A stretch of 64,000 nt of DNA from Phycobacter azelaicus (GTDB lineage: Bacteria; Pseudomonadota; Alphaproteobacteria; Rhodobacterales; Rhodobacteraceae), in the NCBI RefSeq assembly GCF_014884385.1, contig NZ_WKFH01000003.1, positions 1,371,001-1,435,000 on the forward strand. The letters are read 5' to 3'. This document shows, in pieces, positions 1 to 8,200 of this stretch. Within the stretch, counting starts at the first letter, position 1; every line of letters starts with the position of its first letter. A model generated the notes under the pieces. It worked only from the letters and a program-made list of their open reading frames with translations, searched no databases and was not told the DNA's origin. The position numbers were made by a program, and so were the translations under genes.

Positions 1-61
1 GCGCGGTTTCCTTGCGCTGTACCCCGGCATTCTCCAGATCCTTAATCGTTAGCTTCTGCAT
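1..61 (-). CDS. Hypothetical protein, N-terminal fragment cut by window edge
   Basis: The complement of the first 61 bases opens with ATG at 59-61 and reads MQKLTIKDLENAGVQRKETA before leaving the window. An AAGGA Shine-Dalgarno lies 8 bases before the ATG on the minus strand, which is the main reason to believe in the gene. Only 20 residues are visible, they are hydrophilic with no signal peptide, and I do not recognise the family. It lies downstream of the DUF982 gene on the same strand with about 85 bp between them. It does not match the N-terminus of polynucleotide phosphorylase, which often follows rpsO in this lineage. Confidence 0.5.
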   Translation of the reverse strand, partial: MQKLTIKDLENAGVQRKETA

Positions 62-146
62 TGTCTCAATCCTTGAAGGCAGGGGAGGCACCCAGAGCAG
101 GGTATCCTATTGGCGTCTGAGCGTAGGGCAGCAAGTGCCCGCTGGC

Positions 147-377
147 TTAGGCAGCAATGGAAGGCTCGGCTTTCAGACCGGCGGTCTCGACTGCGGCCAA
201 AAAGGCCACGCGCGCTGCGTCGACTGGTGCGAGACAGTCCATGACGGCGTCGATCTGCTCTAGCGCAAGATCCCGTCTGTGATCTGAAACCGGCCAGGCC
301 TTTTTCAGCCAGTGATGAGCTTGTTCGATTGTTGTGATTTTCTTTGTCCGGCCCTCTGAGGGCAGGAAAATCGTCAT
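147..377 (-). CDS. DUF982 domain-containing protein
   Basis: This 76-residue protein starts at ATG 377 (MTIFLPSEG). An in-frame TTG at 404 would add nine residues but has no better ribosome site. The pattern of an aligned WLKKAWP segment, a central acidic helix and a C-terminal DAARVAFLAAVETAGL helix matches the small alphaproteobacterial DUF982 family, whose members are about 80 residues and have no established function. No membrane segment or signal peptide is visible, so it is probably cytosolic. It follows the cold-shock gene on the same strand with a 156-bp gap, so co-transcription is uncertain. The family call is by eye. Confidence 0.65.
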   Translation of the reverse strand: MTIFLPSEGRTKKITTIEQAHHWLKKAWPVSDHRRDLALEQIDAVMDCLAPVDAARVAFLAAVETAGLKAEPSIAA

Positions 378-533
378 GGGAGAACCCCAGGTAATTTCTA
401 TCAAATCTCGTCTTTCTGTCGTTTCTTGGATACGGGCGGCGCGTGGTAGATACTGGGTGCCGCAAGGGGCGAGAGCATGGCAAAGGACGCTCTCGCCGTA
501 TTTTTGTCGGCCCTTGTTCAGGGCCGCAGGGGC

Positions 534-740
534 TTATGCCAATGCAAGGTTGCTTGCAGATTCGCGACCGTCGCGACCGCTCTCGAGATCAAAGGTCACG
601 GCCTGACCATCGTCAAGCTGCTGGATGCCTGCGCGTTCAAGAGCGGAAATATGAACAAAAACGTCCCGCGATCCATGCTCGGGAGCAATGAAACCAAAAC
701 CTTTTTGAGTGTTGAACCATTTCACGGTGCCATTGGCCAT
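534..740 (-). CDS. Cold-shock protein, CspA family
   Basis: This is a 68-residue single cold-shock domain, the usual length for a bacterial CspA-type RNA chaperone that melts mRNA secondary structure. Both RNA-binding motifs are present: KGFGFIAPE (RNP1) and DVFVHISAL (RNP2), after the classic [10 protein letters not shown] start. The longer open frame to 809 has no family similarity, and GGAG lies correctly in front of ATG 740, so 740 is the start. A 7-bp hairpin (508-526) sits just past the stop but has no U-tract. The gene is monocistronic as far as can be seen, about 280 bp downstream of rpsO and separated from it by a strong terminator. The family has many paralogues per genome, so no specific symbol is given. 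Confidence 0.95.
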   Translation of the reverse strand: MANGTVKWFNTQKGFGFIAPEHGSRDVFVHISALERAGIQQLDDGQAVTFDLESGRDGRESASNLALA

Positions 741-964
741 CGTGTCGTCTCCATAATAAATGTCATCCGCAACACGCGATGACCCGGCCCAGTGTCGACA
801 TAAGAACAACTGGGGCCGTTAGGAAACAGAAGGTCGTAGGAAGAAGCTTTGCCCAATACACATGGGGCATTCCATCCGAGATTGTAAGGGGAAAGGCGAA
901 AATATCCTGGAACTAATTTATCACCTCAGTCTGGCGCGACCTTTTGGAGCATCACGCAGCTCCA

Positions 965-998
965 ACAAAAAACGCCCGCTCCTTTGGGAACGGGCGTT
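965..998 (-). terminator. Rho-independent terminator of rpsO
   Basis: On the minus strand AACGCCCG (991-998) pairs with CGGGCGTT (971-978) around a short loop and is followed by a run of U residues. It lies 24 bp past the rpsO stop codon, so it ends the rpsO transcript before the cold-shock gene. Confidence 0.85.
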
Positions 999-1021
999 TG
1001 CAACTGGATGCAATGTCGCGC

Positions 1022-1291
1022 TTAGCGGCGGATGCCCAGACGCTTGATCAGGTCCTGGTAACGGGCCTCATCCTTGCCTTTGGTGTAGTCCAGCAGCTTA
1101 CGACGCTGAGCAACCATCTTCAGCAGACCACGACGACCGTGGTTGTCTTTCTTGTGGGTCTTGAAGTGCTCGGTCAGGGTGTTGATACGCGACGTCAGAA
1201 TGGCAACCTGAACTTCGGGCGAACCGGTGTCGCCTTCCTTGGTTGCGAATTCTTTCATCAGGCGTGCTTTTTCTTCAGCAGTAATCGACAT
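1022..1291 (-). CDS. rpsO: 30S ribosomal protein S15
   Basis: This 89-residue protein has the exact family length and the S15 signature, including [36 protein letters not shown] and the C-terminal [13 protein letters not shown]15 binds the 16S rRNA three-way junction early in assembly of the small subunit platform. ATG 1291 is preceded by AAGGAG at ideal spacing. The longer frame to 1420 is not part of the protein. The gene lies downstream of a CobW GTPase gene with about 170 bp between, enough for its own promoter and the autoregulatory 5' leader that many rpsO mRNAs carry. It is followed by a terminator and not by pnp. Confidence 0.98.
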   Translation of the reverse strand: MSITAEEKARLMKEFATKEGDTGSPEVQVAILTSRINTLTEHFKTHKKDNHGRRGLLKMVAQRRKLLDYTKGKDEARYQDLIKRLGIRR

Positions 1292-1462
1292 CGGGGTCTC
1301 CTTCATAAGGTTAAAGTGGATGGCGCAGGCCGGGATGTCGTCCAGCACAGGCCCATGGAGAAATCCGCCGCGATTCCACGACAGATGCGGGCGTATAGGC
1401 GGTTTCGCGGAAAAAAGCAAAGGCGATGTTCATCGAATTGCCTTTTCGCCCGTGTGATCGTT

Positions 1463-2665
1463 TCATGCTCTGCGCCAGCCCGGAAAGGGATCTGGCATGT
1501 CTTTCAATCCGGATAACGCGTCGGCATCTGGAACATCCATCAGGCAGGCCTCCAGCCGGGCCTTCAGGCGCGGCCAGTCGATGCCGCTGCCGATAAAGAC
1601 CAGCTCCTGCCTGCGATCGCCAAAGGGCTCTTGCCAGTGTTCCTTTAGGTACGCCTGCGCCTGCGCATGGGTCGGCCTGCGATCTTCGGGGACGGTCGCC
1701 CACCAGGTCCCGAGTGGGGCTACGCTGGACAGGGCCCCGGCCAGGGAGAATTCTGCCACCCAATCGGGGCGGGTTGCGATCCAGAAATGCCCTTTGGCCC
1801 GGATCACACCGGGAAGGTCCGCATTCAGAACCCGGTGGATGGCGGCGGGATCAAAAGGCTGTCTGGCGCGAAAGACAAAGGACCGGATGCCATATTCGTC
1901 GCTTTCGGGGGTGTGATCGGCAAATCCATACAGTTCTTTTGCCCACATGGGGTGTTCATGTGCGGTTTCGAAACTGAACAGGCCTGTGTCAAGGATGTCT
2001 CCAGCCTCCACCTGGCTGTGATCTACCTCGATGATGCGGGCATCGGCGTTCAGACTGCGAATGATCTTTCGCGCTGCGTCGACCTTGGCAGGGCCTGCGT
2101 CCGAAATCTTGTTCAGCACCACTACATCTGCAAATTCCATCTGGTCGGTCAAAAGGTGCACCAGGCTTCTGGTGTCTTCCTCACCCATGCTCTCCCCGCG
2201 ATCGGCTAGCTGGTCATGGCTTGAAAAATCACGTGGCAGGTTCACCGCATCGACCACGGTCACCATGGTGTCAAGGCGGGCCACATCAGACAGGCTGACG
2301 CCCGCCTCATCGCGAAATTCAAAGGTGGTCGCGACGGGAAGCGGCTCAGAAATGCCCGTGGATTCAATAAGGAGGTAATCGTAGCGCCCGGCCTCAGCGA
2401 GGCGGCGCACCTCTTTCAACAGATCGTCTCGCAGGGTGCAGCAGATGCAACCGTTGGAGAGCTCCACCAGTGTCTCGTCTGTCTGGCTCATCTCGGCGGA
2501 ACCTGCGCGCACCAAGTCGGCATCAATGTTCACCTCGGACATATCGTTGACGATGACCGCAACGCGGCGGCCCTCGCGGTTGTTCAGTATACGGTTCAGC
2601 AAAGTGGTCTTGCCTGCGCCCAGGAAGCCAGACAGAACGGTGACAGGGAGGCGTGGGTCGGCCAT
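1463..2665 (-). CDS. CobW/COG0523 GTPase, ZigA-like zinc metallochaperone
   Basis: This 400-residue protein belongs to the G3E P-loop GTPases. The Walker A motif GFLGAGKT is at residues 13-20 and the metal-binding CxCC motif SNGCICCTL is at about 71-79 (C73, C75, C76), with the C-terminal CobW_C domain after about residue 260. Its length and the long C-terminal domain resemble the ZigA/YeiR zinc-insertion subfamily, which delivers zinc to client enzymes under starvation. The start at ATG 2665 follows GGAG at good spacing. A perfect palindrome of Zur-box type lies 20 bp upstream, which independently argues for zinc rather than cobalt or iron. A second, shorter CobW-family protein is encoded at 50045-50905. 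Confidence 0.88.
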   Translation of the reverse strand: MADPRLPVTVLSGFLGAGKTTLLNRILNNREGRRVAVIVNDMSEVNIDADLVRAGSAEMSQTDETLVELSNGCICCTLRDDLLKEVRRLAEAGRYDYLLIESTGISEPLPVATTFEFRDEAGVSLSDVARLDTMVTVVDAVNLPRDFSSHDQLADRGESMGEEDTRSLVHLLTDQMEFADVVVLNKISDAGPAKVDAARKIIRSLNADARIIEVDHSQVEAGDILDTGLFSFETAHEHPMWAKELYGFADHTPESDEYGIRSFVFRARQPFDPAAIHRVLNADLPGVIRAKGHFWIATRPDWVAEFSLAGALSSVAPLGTWWATVPEDRRPTHAQAQAYLKEHWQEPFGDRRQELVFIGSGIDWPRLKARLEACLMDVPDADALSGLKDMPDPFPGWRRA

Positions 2666-2685
2666 GAAGATCTCCAAGATATGTT

Positions 2686-2702
2686 ATGTTATGACATAAC
2701 AT
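2686..2702 (-). promoter_or_regulatory. Putative Zur operator upstream of CobW GTPase gene
   Basis: ATGTTATG-T-CATAACAT on the minus strand is a perfect 17-bp palindrome ending 20 bp before the GTPase start codon. Its TGTTAT...ATAACA core agrees with zinc-uptake-regulator boxes known from proteobacteria. This position would let a repressor block transcription when zinc is plentiful. The palindrome is seen directly; the Zur assignment is by motif resemblance. Confidence 0.7.
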
Positions 2703-2772
2703 TCACAATCTGATGGGAATGGCAAGGCCACCCTTTGGATGCCCTGCAATGCTGGGCGCGTTCAGTGCAATC

Positions 2773-3816
2773 CTAGATCTGTGGCAGACTCAGGTAGGCG
2801 GGATCATCGGTGCGGATCAGCTGGATGTCGGCGTCACTCAGTGGCGCAGAGCCGTTGACTCGAACGGCCTCCTCCCCGTCGAGGCGAATGATATGCTGGT
2901 CCGGATTGTCGGGGTTCTGTTCGACCGAGATTTCTGGTTCTGCGTTGCCGTCCGGCTCCCAGAGAACCATCAGTTGATCTTCATCCGGATCATAGTCGAT
3001 CAGGTCCACGGCGGCTGAATCGCCCGCCAGACCACCTGCTGTCTGGTCTAGGATGATGTGATCCGCGCCCTCGCCAACCGTCACGATATCGCCAGAACCG
3101 GCAACCAATGTGTCGTCACCGTCCCCGCCATTCAGAAAGTCACTGGTTGCGCCATCGTCTGCACCCCAAACAAGGTCATTACCGACACCACCAAAGAGTG
3201 TGTCCGTATCCGCGCCTCCGGCGAGCGTGTCATTGCCATCGTTCCCATGCAGCGCATCATTGCCCCAGCCACCGCTCAGCTGGTCATCACCCTGCCCGCC
3301 GTGGGCGGTGTCGTCTGCCCCGCCGCCATCGAGCGTGTCGTTTCCGAAATGACCGTAGAGGCTGTCATCGCCCGCATCGCCGGACAGGAAGTCATTTCCG
3401 TCTTCTCCATGCAAAAGGTCGCGCCCTTGCCCGCCATACAAGGTGTCTTCCCCGACATCACCATAAAGGGTGTCATGGCCGTCATCCCCTGACAGCACAT
3501 CATCACCCCCATAGCCGTTCAGCTGATCGTCATTTCCCCCGCCCGACAAGAGGTCACCAAAGTCGCTGCCAGACAGAAGTTCCACATCGTCGTCCCCCGT
3601 CAGGTTCAGCCCATCTTGAGGAGCGTCATCCGGGTCCGATTTGTGCGTGTCGATGATGTCCGAAACAGGGACAACTTCGGATTCTTGTTCTCCGCCGACC
3701 TGGTCTACATCGCCATCGGCCTCTGACTCGTCGCTGCCAAAGTCAACGAATATTGCGCTGCCAACGGCAACAAGGCCCAACAACCCAGCCAACCAGAACA
3801 CTGCCCCACTCTCCAC
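2773..3816 (-). CDS. Membrane-anchored RTX (hemolysin-type calcium-binding repeat) protein
   Basis: The 347-residue product begins with one hydrophobic segment (about residues 6-25, FWLAGLLGLVAVGSAIFV), then an acidic linker, then an array of glycine/aspartate nonapeptides of the form GGxGxDxLx from about residue 80 to 245. These repeats fold into a calcium-bound parallel beta-roll. The last 100 residues form a non-repeat acidic domain that also occurs at the ends of other roseobacter RTX proteins. No protease, lipase or toxin domain is visible. The start is GTG 3816, or GTG 3801, which has GGAG in front. No type I secretion genes are adjacent. A single N-terminal helix suggests an inner-membrane or exported anchored protein. 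Confidence 0.85.
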   Translation of the reverse strand: MESGAVFWLAGLLGLVAVGSAIFVDFGSDESEADGDVDQVGGEQESEVVPVSDIIDTHKSDPDDAPQDGLNLTGDDDVELLSGSDFGDLLSGGGNDDQLNGYGGDDVLSGDDGHDTLYGDVGEDTLYGGQGRDLLHGEDGNDFLSGDAGDDSLYGHFGNDTLDGGGADDTAHGGQGDDQLSGGWGNDALHGNDGNDTLAGGADTDTLFGGVGNDLVWGADDGATSDFLNGGDGDDTLVAGSGDIVTVGEGADHIILDQTAGGLAGDSAAVDLIDYDPDEDQLMVLWEPDGNAEPEISVEQNPDNPDQHIIRLDGEEAVRVNGSAPLSDADIQLIRTDDPAYLSLPQI

Positions 3817-3926
3817 GCCACGGAAGATACATTTATGTCAGGGCTAAGTATTACACGGTCCACAGTGCAATGCAAAACAAATGGAGAACATCGGTTAACG
3901 ATCCGCAAACAGCCGGGGTCGTTTGG

Positions 3927-4433
3927 CTAAGTCCAAGTCAGCGGTTGTTGCGTGTAAGAGATATAGAGAGGGTGCTTTGGGTGCCCGTGCTTGCTGAGGC
4001 CGAGATGAAACAGCGGGCGGCCGGTTGCCCTTAAGGCGGCCTCAATCCGCGGACCCTGCTCCCGGTGGGTACCATGAGTGCCCCAGGCGCAAATGATCTG
4101 ATCCGCCCACTCCGCGCCCGACAGGATCGCCGCCTGATTCTCTGGCCCCTCGGGATCCTTGGCCGCGCGCATCACGCGCGGGTCGGTGGCGCGAATGGCA
4201 AAGATATTGGTGGCGCGGAAGCCTCCAAAGCCCAAGGCCCGCGCCCGCCGCTCGCAACGCTCGATGGTGGGATCGTTCTGTACTTCGGTCGCTGTCGAAG
4301 GGTTCAGCATCACGAACATCACCTTTTTCCCGTGGGGATCCCAGACCCGCGTCAGGCTGTAGCGATAGGTCTCGCAGTCGGAATAGACGGCGGTGGAGGG
4401 CGCATCGCCCTTGGTATGGCTGCGGGTGATCAT
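3927..4433 (-). CDS. DUF1643 domain-containing protein
   Basis: This 168-residue protein carries the DUF1643 hallmarks: YRYSLTRVWDP, FVMLNPSTAT, NDPTIERC and a later WGTHG motif. The family is widespread and sometimes phage-associated, and its biochemical role is unknown. I start it at ATG 4433 (MITRSHTKGD), where family members usually begin. An in-frame ATG at 4472 would add 13 residues and sits 5 bp after the truB stop. It is the last gene of the rbfA - DUF2233 - truB chain on the minus strand. No signal peptide or membrane helix is visible. Confidence 0.8.
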   Translation of the reverse strand: MITRSHTKGDAPSTAVYSDCETYRYSLTRVWDPHGKKVMFVMLNPSTATEVQNDPTIERCERRARALGFGGFRATNIFAIRATDPRVMRAAKDPEGPENQAAILSGAEWADQIICAWGTHGTHREQGPRIEAALRATGRPLFHLGLSKHGHPKHPLYISYTQQPLTWT

Positions 4434-4477
4434 GGGGCAGAGATGCCATGGCGCCCCCAGAGGGGCAAGCATAGGCG

Positions 4478-5386
4478 TTACTGGTTGAAGACGCGGCTGG
4501 GGTGCAGCTCTCCGGATTTGTGGATGCCCACGGCGACCGCCTTGCCATCGAACGAGGCCCAGGCCTCATCCCCGTATTCCACTTCGGAGGCCAGCACCAT
4601 GCCGGGGTTGCCGTTGCGCAGGCGGGTGGCGCCTTCGGGGGTGCATTTCAGCTCGGGCAGGTCGGCGAGACCTTCCTCAAGCGGGCGCAGGTGGGTGTCG
4701 AGTTCGGGCGTGCGCTGCATTCGTTCGATCTCTTCCAGCGACAGCCCGTCGGCGGCATCAAACGGCCCTGACCAGATCCGGCGCAACTCCTTCACATGGC
4801 CATGACAGCCAAGTGCCGCGCCCAGATCGCGCGCGATGGAGCGCACATAGCCCCCCTTGCCGCAGGTCATCTCCAGCACCACGTGATCGGCGTCGGGGCG
4901 ATCCACCAGAACCAGTTCCTCCACCCAAAGCGGGCGGGCGGCGATCTCGAAATCCTCATCCCCGTCGCGGGCGAGCTTGTAGGCACGCTGCCCGTCGATT
5001 TTCACGGCCGAGAATTTGGGCGGCACCTGCATGATCTCGCCAATGAACGGGCCGAGCGCAGCCTTGATGTCTTCATCCGAGGGGCGCGCATCGCTCTGGG
5101 CGATCACTTCGCCCTCGGCATCGTCAGTGTTGGTGGCCTGACCCAGCCGAACGGTGAAAGTATAGGCCTTCAGCGCATCGGTGATATAGGGAACCGTCTT
5201 GGTCGCCTCGCCCAGGGCCACGGCCAGAACGCCGGTCGCCTCGGGGTCGAGCGTGCCCGCATGGCCGGCTTTCTTGGCCTCCAGCGCCCAGCGCACCTTG
5301 TTCACGACAGCGGTCGAGGTCAGCCCCGCAGGCTTGTCCACCACCAGCCAGCCGGAAATATCGCGCCCCTTGCGTTTGCGTGCCAT
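4478..5386 (-). CDS. truB: tRNA pseudouridine(55) synthase
   Basis: This 302-residue enzyme converts U55 in the T-loop of elongator tRNAs to pseudouridine and acts as a tRNA-folding chaperone. The catalytic aspartate is D47 in [11 protein letters not shown]. The family segments [30 protein letters not shown] and [15 protein letters not shown] are all present, with a C-terminal PUA-like region containing LRNGNPG. It follows DUF2233 by 85 bp in an rbfA-truB arrangement that is classic for bacterial ribosome and tRNA maturation operons, except for the inserted DUF2233 gene. rpsO, usually next to truB, is here about 3.2 kb further on. Confidence 0.97.
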   Translation of the reverse strand: MARKRKGRDISGWLVVDKPAGLTSTAVVNKVRWALEAKKAGHAGTLDPEATGVLAVALGEATKTVPYITDALKAYTFTVRLGQATNTDDAEGEVIAQSDARPSDEDIKAALGPFIGEIMQVPPKFSAVKIDGQRAYKLARDGDEDFEIAARPLWVEELVLVDRPDADHVVLEMTCGKGGYVRSIARDLGAALGCHGHVKELRRIWSGPFDAADGLSLEEIERMQRTPELDTHLRPLEEGLADLPELKCTPEGATRLRNGNPGMVLASEVEYGDEAWASFDGKAVAVGIHKSGELHPSRVFNQ

Positions 5387-5471
5387 GCCTGTTCCCCGTG
5401 ATGTCTTGCTGAGGCGCGCGGCGTAGCGGATCGGGCAGAAGCTGTCAATTACCCGTCACGGTAGGGGGGAG

Positions 5472-6212
5472 CTATTCCACCACGCCCACCACAGGCCCCA
5501 TGGCAAACCCCGCATCCGAGCGGCCCAGTTGGGGCGCGTGCAGGCGGGAGATATTGCCATCGAAATACAGCGCATTGGGCAGTTTCAGGTGGTTGCGGAA
5601 CAGGCTGCCAAACTGGTGGAAAGTCACCGCATTGCGCGAGATGACAAAGACCGCGCGCTGCCCGTCCGCCGAGGTGCCAACCCCGTTGCGCACGTAATAC
5701 GACGTGGAGTCGGGTAGAAAGCGCGGATGCAGTTTTCCGTCGATCACCAGCATCGGCCCCGATTGGGTGGCATCGCGGCAGGTCTTCCCCTGATCCCGGA
5801 AGGTCATCGTCTCGATCACATCGGCGCGGCCGTTGTTGATGCAGAAGACTCCGTTTGGCAGCAGGCCGAAATTGCCGGGGCCTGCGTTGGGGATCAGCCG
5901 CATCTCCTGCTGACCATCCTCGACATACAGCCCCACCGGAGAGCGATCCGCGTGATACATCCCGGCATTGGTGGCAAAGCTGAGGCTCTTGCCCGCCTTG
6001 GCCAGTTCCGCCTCGATCGGGGCAAAGTGGCCATAGGGTTTGCCGTTCTCGGCGCGCAGGAACAGGCGCAGCTCTTCGCGGCCCGCATCCACCTCACAGA
6101 TCGTGTAGCGGTTGCCGTCATAGCTGTCGTTGCGGCACTCGACAGCGGCGGCGCTGCTGGCCCATAGCCCCGCAATCAGGGCAGCGCAGATGGACGCCGC
6201 CCGAAAGGTCAC
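5472..6212 (-). CDS. Phosphodiester glycosidase family (DUF2233) exported protein
   Basis: The 246-residue product starts with a signal peptide ([23 protein letters not shown]) that would direct it to the periplasm. The body has the DUF2233/NAGPA-like fold landmarks: [46 protein letters not shown] and [16 protein letters not shown] in animals removes N-acetylglucosamine from phosphodiesters; bacterial relatives are thought to cleave phosphodiester-linked sugars, but the substrate here is unknown. The start is GTG 6212, whose GTGA overlaps the rbfA stop by 4 bp, so the two are translationally coupled. An exported hydrolase inside a ribosome-maturation operon is odd. Confidence 0.85.
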   Translation of the reverse strand: MTFRAASICAALIAGLWASSAAAVECRNDSYDGNRYTICEVDAGREELRLFLRAENGKPYGHFAPIEAELAKAGKSLSFATNAGMYHADRSPVGLYVEDGQQEMRLIPNAGPGNFGLLPNGVFCINNGRADVIETMTFRDQGKTCRDATQSGPMLVIDGKLHPRFLPDSTSYYVRNGVGTSADGQRAVFVISRNAVTFHQFGSLFRNHLKLPNALYFDGNISRLHAPQLGRSDAGFAMGPVVGVVE

Positions 6213-6604
6213 TCTTCGATGTCGCGGCGCACCGCGTCCTGACTCAGCATCCGGCGGGTGTCGTCCATCTGGTCGAATGTCTGATCCAGTTGGAAGCGCA
6301 GATCGGGGGTGAACTTCAGGCCCAGCTTCTTGCCCACTGCCCGGCGCAGCTCGCCCTTGTTGCGGGCGAGCAGTTTCAACACCTCCTCCTGCCCCTTGCC
6401 ACCAAGCGGCAGCACATAGGCGGTGGCGATCTTCAGATCCGGGGAGGCACGCACCTCGCCGACCGTGATCGACATGCGGTTCAGCTCGGGATCATGCACA
6501 TCGCCCCGCGCCAGCACTTCGGACAGAGAGCGGCGGATCAGCTCGCCGACGCGCAGCTGACGTTGAGAGGGGCCGGGGCCATCGTGGAATTTGTTCTTTG
6601 CCAT
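6209..6604 (-). CDS. rbfA: 30S ribosome-binding factor A
   Basis: This 131-residue KH-fold protein assists late maturation of the 16S rRNA 5' end and cold adaptation. Recognisable stretches are [20 protein letters not shown] at the N-terminus, [20 protein letters not shown], and the C-terminal [20 protein letters not shown] 6604 is the start. It heads a minus-strand chain with DUF2233, truB and DUF1643, and is divergent from dapB across about 105 bp, where both promoters should lie. Confidence 0.97.
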   Translation of the reverse strand: MAKNKFHDGPGPSQRQLRVGELIRRSLSEVLARGDVHDPELNRMSITVGEVRASPDLKIATAYVLPLGGKGQEEVLKLLARNKGELRRAVGKKLGLKFTPDLRFQLDQTFDQMDDTRRMLSQDAVRRDIEE

Positions 6605-6709
6605 GGGTTCGATCTATGCCGAAAGCAGCCCTTTGCCAAGACACGTCCAAAAGGGTAGGACAAAAGCCGCAAGAAACGAAGCGCCAGCTTGGGATAAAGG
6701 ATCAGGCCA

Positions 6710-7519
6710 ATGACTCATAAACCGGGTATCGTGATTACCGGAGCCTCTGGCCGGATGGGGCAGATGCTGATCAAGACCGTGCTGGAGAGCGACAAGGCCA
6801 CGCTGGTCGGCGCTGTCGAACGCAGCGGCCACGATTGGGTTGGTCGTGACGTGGGTGAGGCGATGGGCGGCACGCCGCTTGGCGTCACCGTCACCGATGA
6901 CGCGCTTGAGGCGTTCTCCAAGGCGCAGGCGGTCATTGATTTCACCGCCCCTGAGGCGACGCTGGAATTCGCGGCCCTCGCAGCGCAGGCCCGCGCCGTG
7001 CATGTGATCGGCACCACCGGCATGACCGATGAACAGATCGCCCGGCTGGAACCTGCATCGCGCCACGCGGTGATCGTGCGGGCTGGCAACATGTCCCTTG
7101 GCGTGAACCTTCTGGTGCAGTTGACCAAACAGGTCGCCGCCGCGCTGGACGAGGATTTTGATATCGAGGTGATCGAGGCGCACCACCACCACAAGGTCGA
7201 CGCCCCATCCGGCACCGCGCTGATGCTGGGCGAAGCCGCCGCCGAGGGGCGCGGGGTCAAGCTCGCCGATGTCTCGGACCGGGGGCGTGACGGCATCACC
7301 GGCGCACGCAAACGCGGCGACATTGGCTTCACCGCCATTCGCGGCGGCGACATCGTGGGCGAACATGACGTGCTGTTCGCCGCTGCAGGGGAACGGATCG
7401 TTCTGCGCCACATGGCCACAGACCGCGCGATCTTTGCCCGTGGCGCCCTGAAGGCGGCGCTGTGGGGGCAGGACAAATCCCCCGGTGAATACGACATGAT
7501 CGACGTGCTGGGGCTTTGA
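6710..7519 (+). CDS. dapB: 4-hydroxy-tetrahydrodipicolinate reductase
   Basis: This 269-residue cytosolic enzyme reduces HTPA with NAD(P)H in the lysine and meso-diaminopimelate pathway. The N-terminal Rossmann motif GASGRMGQ is at residues 11-18. The catalytic and substrate-binding segment [13 protein letters not shown] begins at about residue 158, with the proton-donor histidine and lysine 162. The C-terminal [14 protein letters not shown] strand is also typical. Length matches the family. It is divergent from rbfA and convergent with the NIPSNAP gene, so it is probably monocistronic. Biosynthesis here contrasts with the lysine-degrading saccharopine genes at 30.6-33.1 kb. Confidence 0.97.
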   Translation: MTHKPGIVITGASGRMGQMLIKTVLESDKATLVGAVERSGHDWVGRDVGEAMGGTPLGVTVTDDALEAFSKAQAVIDFTAPEATLEFAALAAQARAVHVIGTTGMTDEQIARLEPASRHAVIVRAGNMSLGVNLLVQLTKQVAAALDEDFDIEVIEAHHHHKVDAPSGTALMLGEAAAEGRGVKLADVSDRGRDGITGARKRGDIGFTAIRGGDIVGEHDVLFAAAGERIVLRHMATDRAIFARGALKAALWGQDKSPGEYDMIDVLGL

Positions 7520-7528
7520 GTCCCCCCA

Positions 7529-7861
7529 TCAACGGGCGGCTGTTTCCGAGAACCCTTCAAGCCCTTCTGTGGCCTCTGCGACTGAGGCTTCGAAGTGTTC
7601 GATCATCGGCATGACGATCGGCTCGACTTCCTTTTCCCAGACGGGGCCGTCGTAAAAGGCGGCCTTGATCCGCTCGCGCTCCTCCATTGATGGAAATGCG
7701 CGCAGCCAATGCACCACATCGGGATCCTCAAGATCGCGCATGGGGCCAAAGACCAGCATGCCAGCCGCGCGCAGGGCCGGGCGGTTCACGGTCTCGAAAA
7801 AGTGGATGAACGCATCGCGCTTGCCGGGTTTCAGGTGATAGCGGCGGATTTCAAAGATCAA
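7529..7861 (-). CDS. NIPSNAP family protein
   Basis: This 110-residue single NIPSNAP/Dabb ferredoxin-like domain has the usual opening IFEIRRYHLKPGKRDAF and the central motif VVHWLRAFPSMEERERIKAAFY. Such proteins form dimers and are of unsettled function; bacterial examples are often called stress-responsive barrel proteins. The start is the TTG at 7861, whose ribosome site is weak, because no in-frame ATG gives the family N-terminus. It ends 9 bp from dapB, convergent, and is downstream of the SDHAF4-like gene on the same strand. Confidence 0.8.
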   Translation of the reverse strand: MIFEIRRYHLKPGKRDAFIHFFETVNRPALRAAGMLVFGPMRDLEDPDVVHWLRAFPSMEERERIKAAFYDGPVWEKEVEPIVMPMIEHFEASVAEATEGLEGFSETAAR

Positions 7862-7899
7862 GGGGTGGTTTCCAATTCGGATAGGCGCTGGCGCAAGGC

Positions 7900-8100
7900 T
7901 CAGAAATCGATAGCGATGCCCTTTTTCTCCCAGTCGCCATAACGGGCAGGATCCGGGCCGTCGCGTCCGCCCAGCTCCTTGGGCAGCGGGGCCTTTTCGG
8001 CGGCGGCTTTGCGGCGTACCTCGGCCTCGGCGAGGGCGCGCTGGGCGGCGGGGGGGAGGTCTTTCTGGGTCGGGGTCTTCGGTGTGGTCTCGTCGCTCAT
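7900..8100 (-). CDS. DUF1674 / SDHAF4-like succinate dehydrogenase assembly factor
   Basis: This 66-residue protein ends with the family signature PARYGDWEKKGIAIDF, preceded by a charged, alanine-rich N-terminal half. DUF1674 includes mitochondrial SDHAF4, which binds the flavinated SdhA subunit and helps assemble complex II; the bacterial proteins are presumed to do the same in the cytoplasm. The start is ATG 8100 behind AAGGA. The longer frame to 8238 runs into the divergent promoter of rsmB and is not used. sdh genes are not in the window. Confidence 0.85.
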   Translation of the reverse strand: MSDETTPKTPTQKDLPPAAQRALAEAEVRRKAAAEKAPLPKELGGRDGPDPARYGDWEKKGIAIDF

Positions 8101-8200
8101 CGCGGGTTCCTTTATGCTTTGACCATGATATACGCCCCTGTCCGGCGGGAACAAGTCAGCGCCGGTGGTCCCCAAGTCGCCAGAGAAAGCTAGAACTCCG

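Noticed and set aside
508..526. Hairpin CGGCCCT/AGGGCCG just after the cold-shock gene as terminator
   Set aside because: On the transcribed strand the stem is followed by A-rich, not T-rich, sequence. It may help stability but is not a standard terminator.
1311..1763. 150-codon minus-strand frame overlapping the end of the CobW gene
   Set aside because: It is out of frame with the clear GTPase and has no ribosome site or domain.
3108..3656. Histidine/arginine-rich frame antisense to the RTX repeats, and a repeat array that resembles a CRISPR at first sight
   Set aside because: The periodicity is the 27-bp coding unit of the RTX nonapeptides. There are no constant-length repeats with unique spacers, so it is not a CRISPR.
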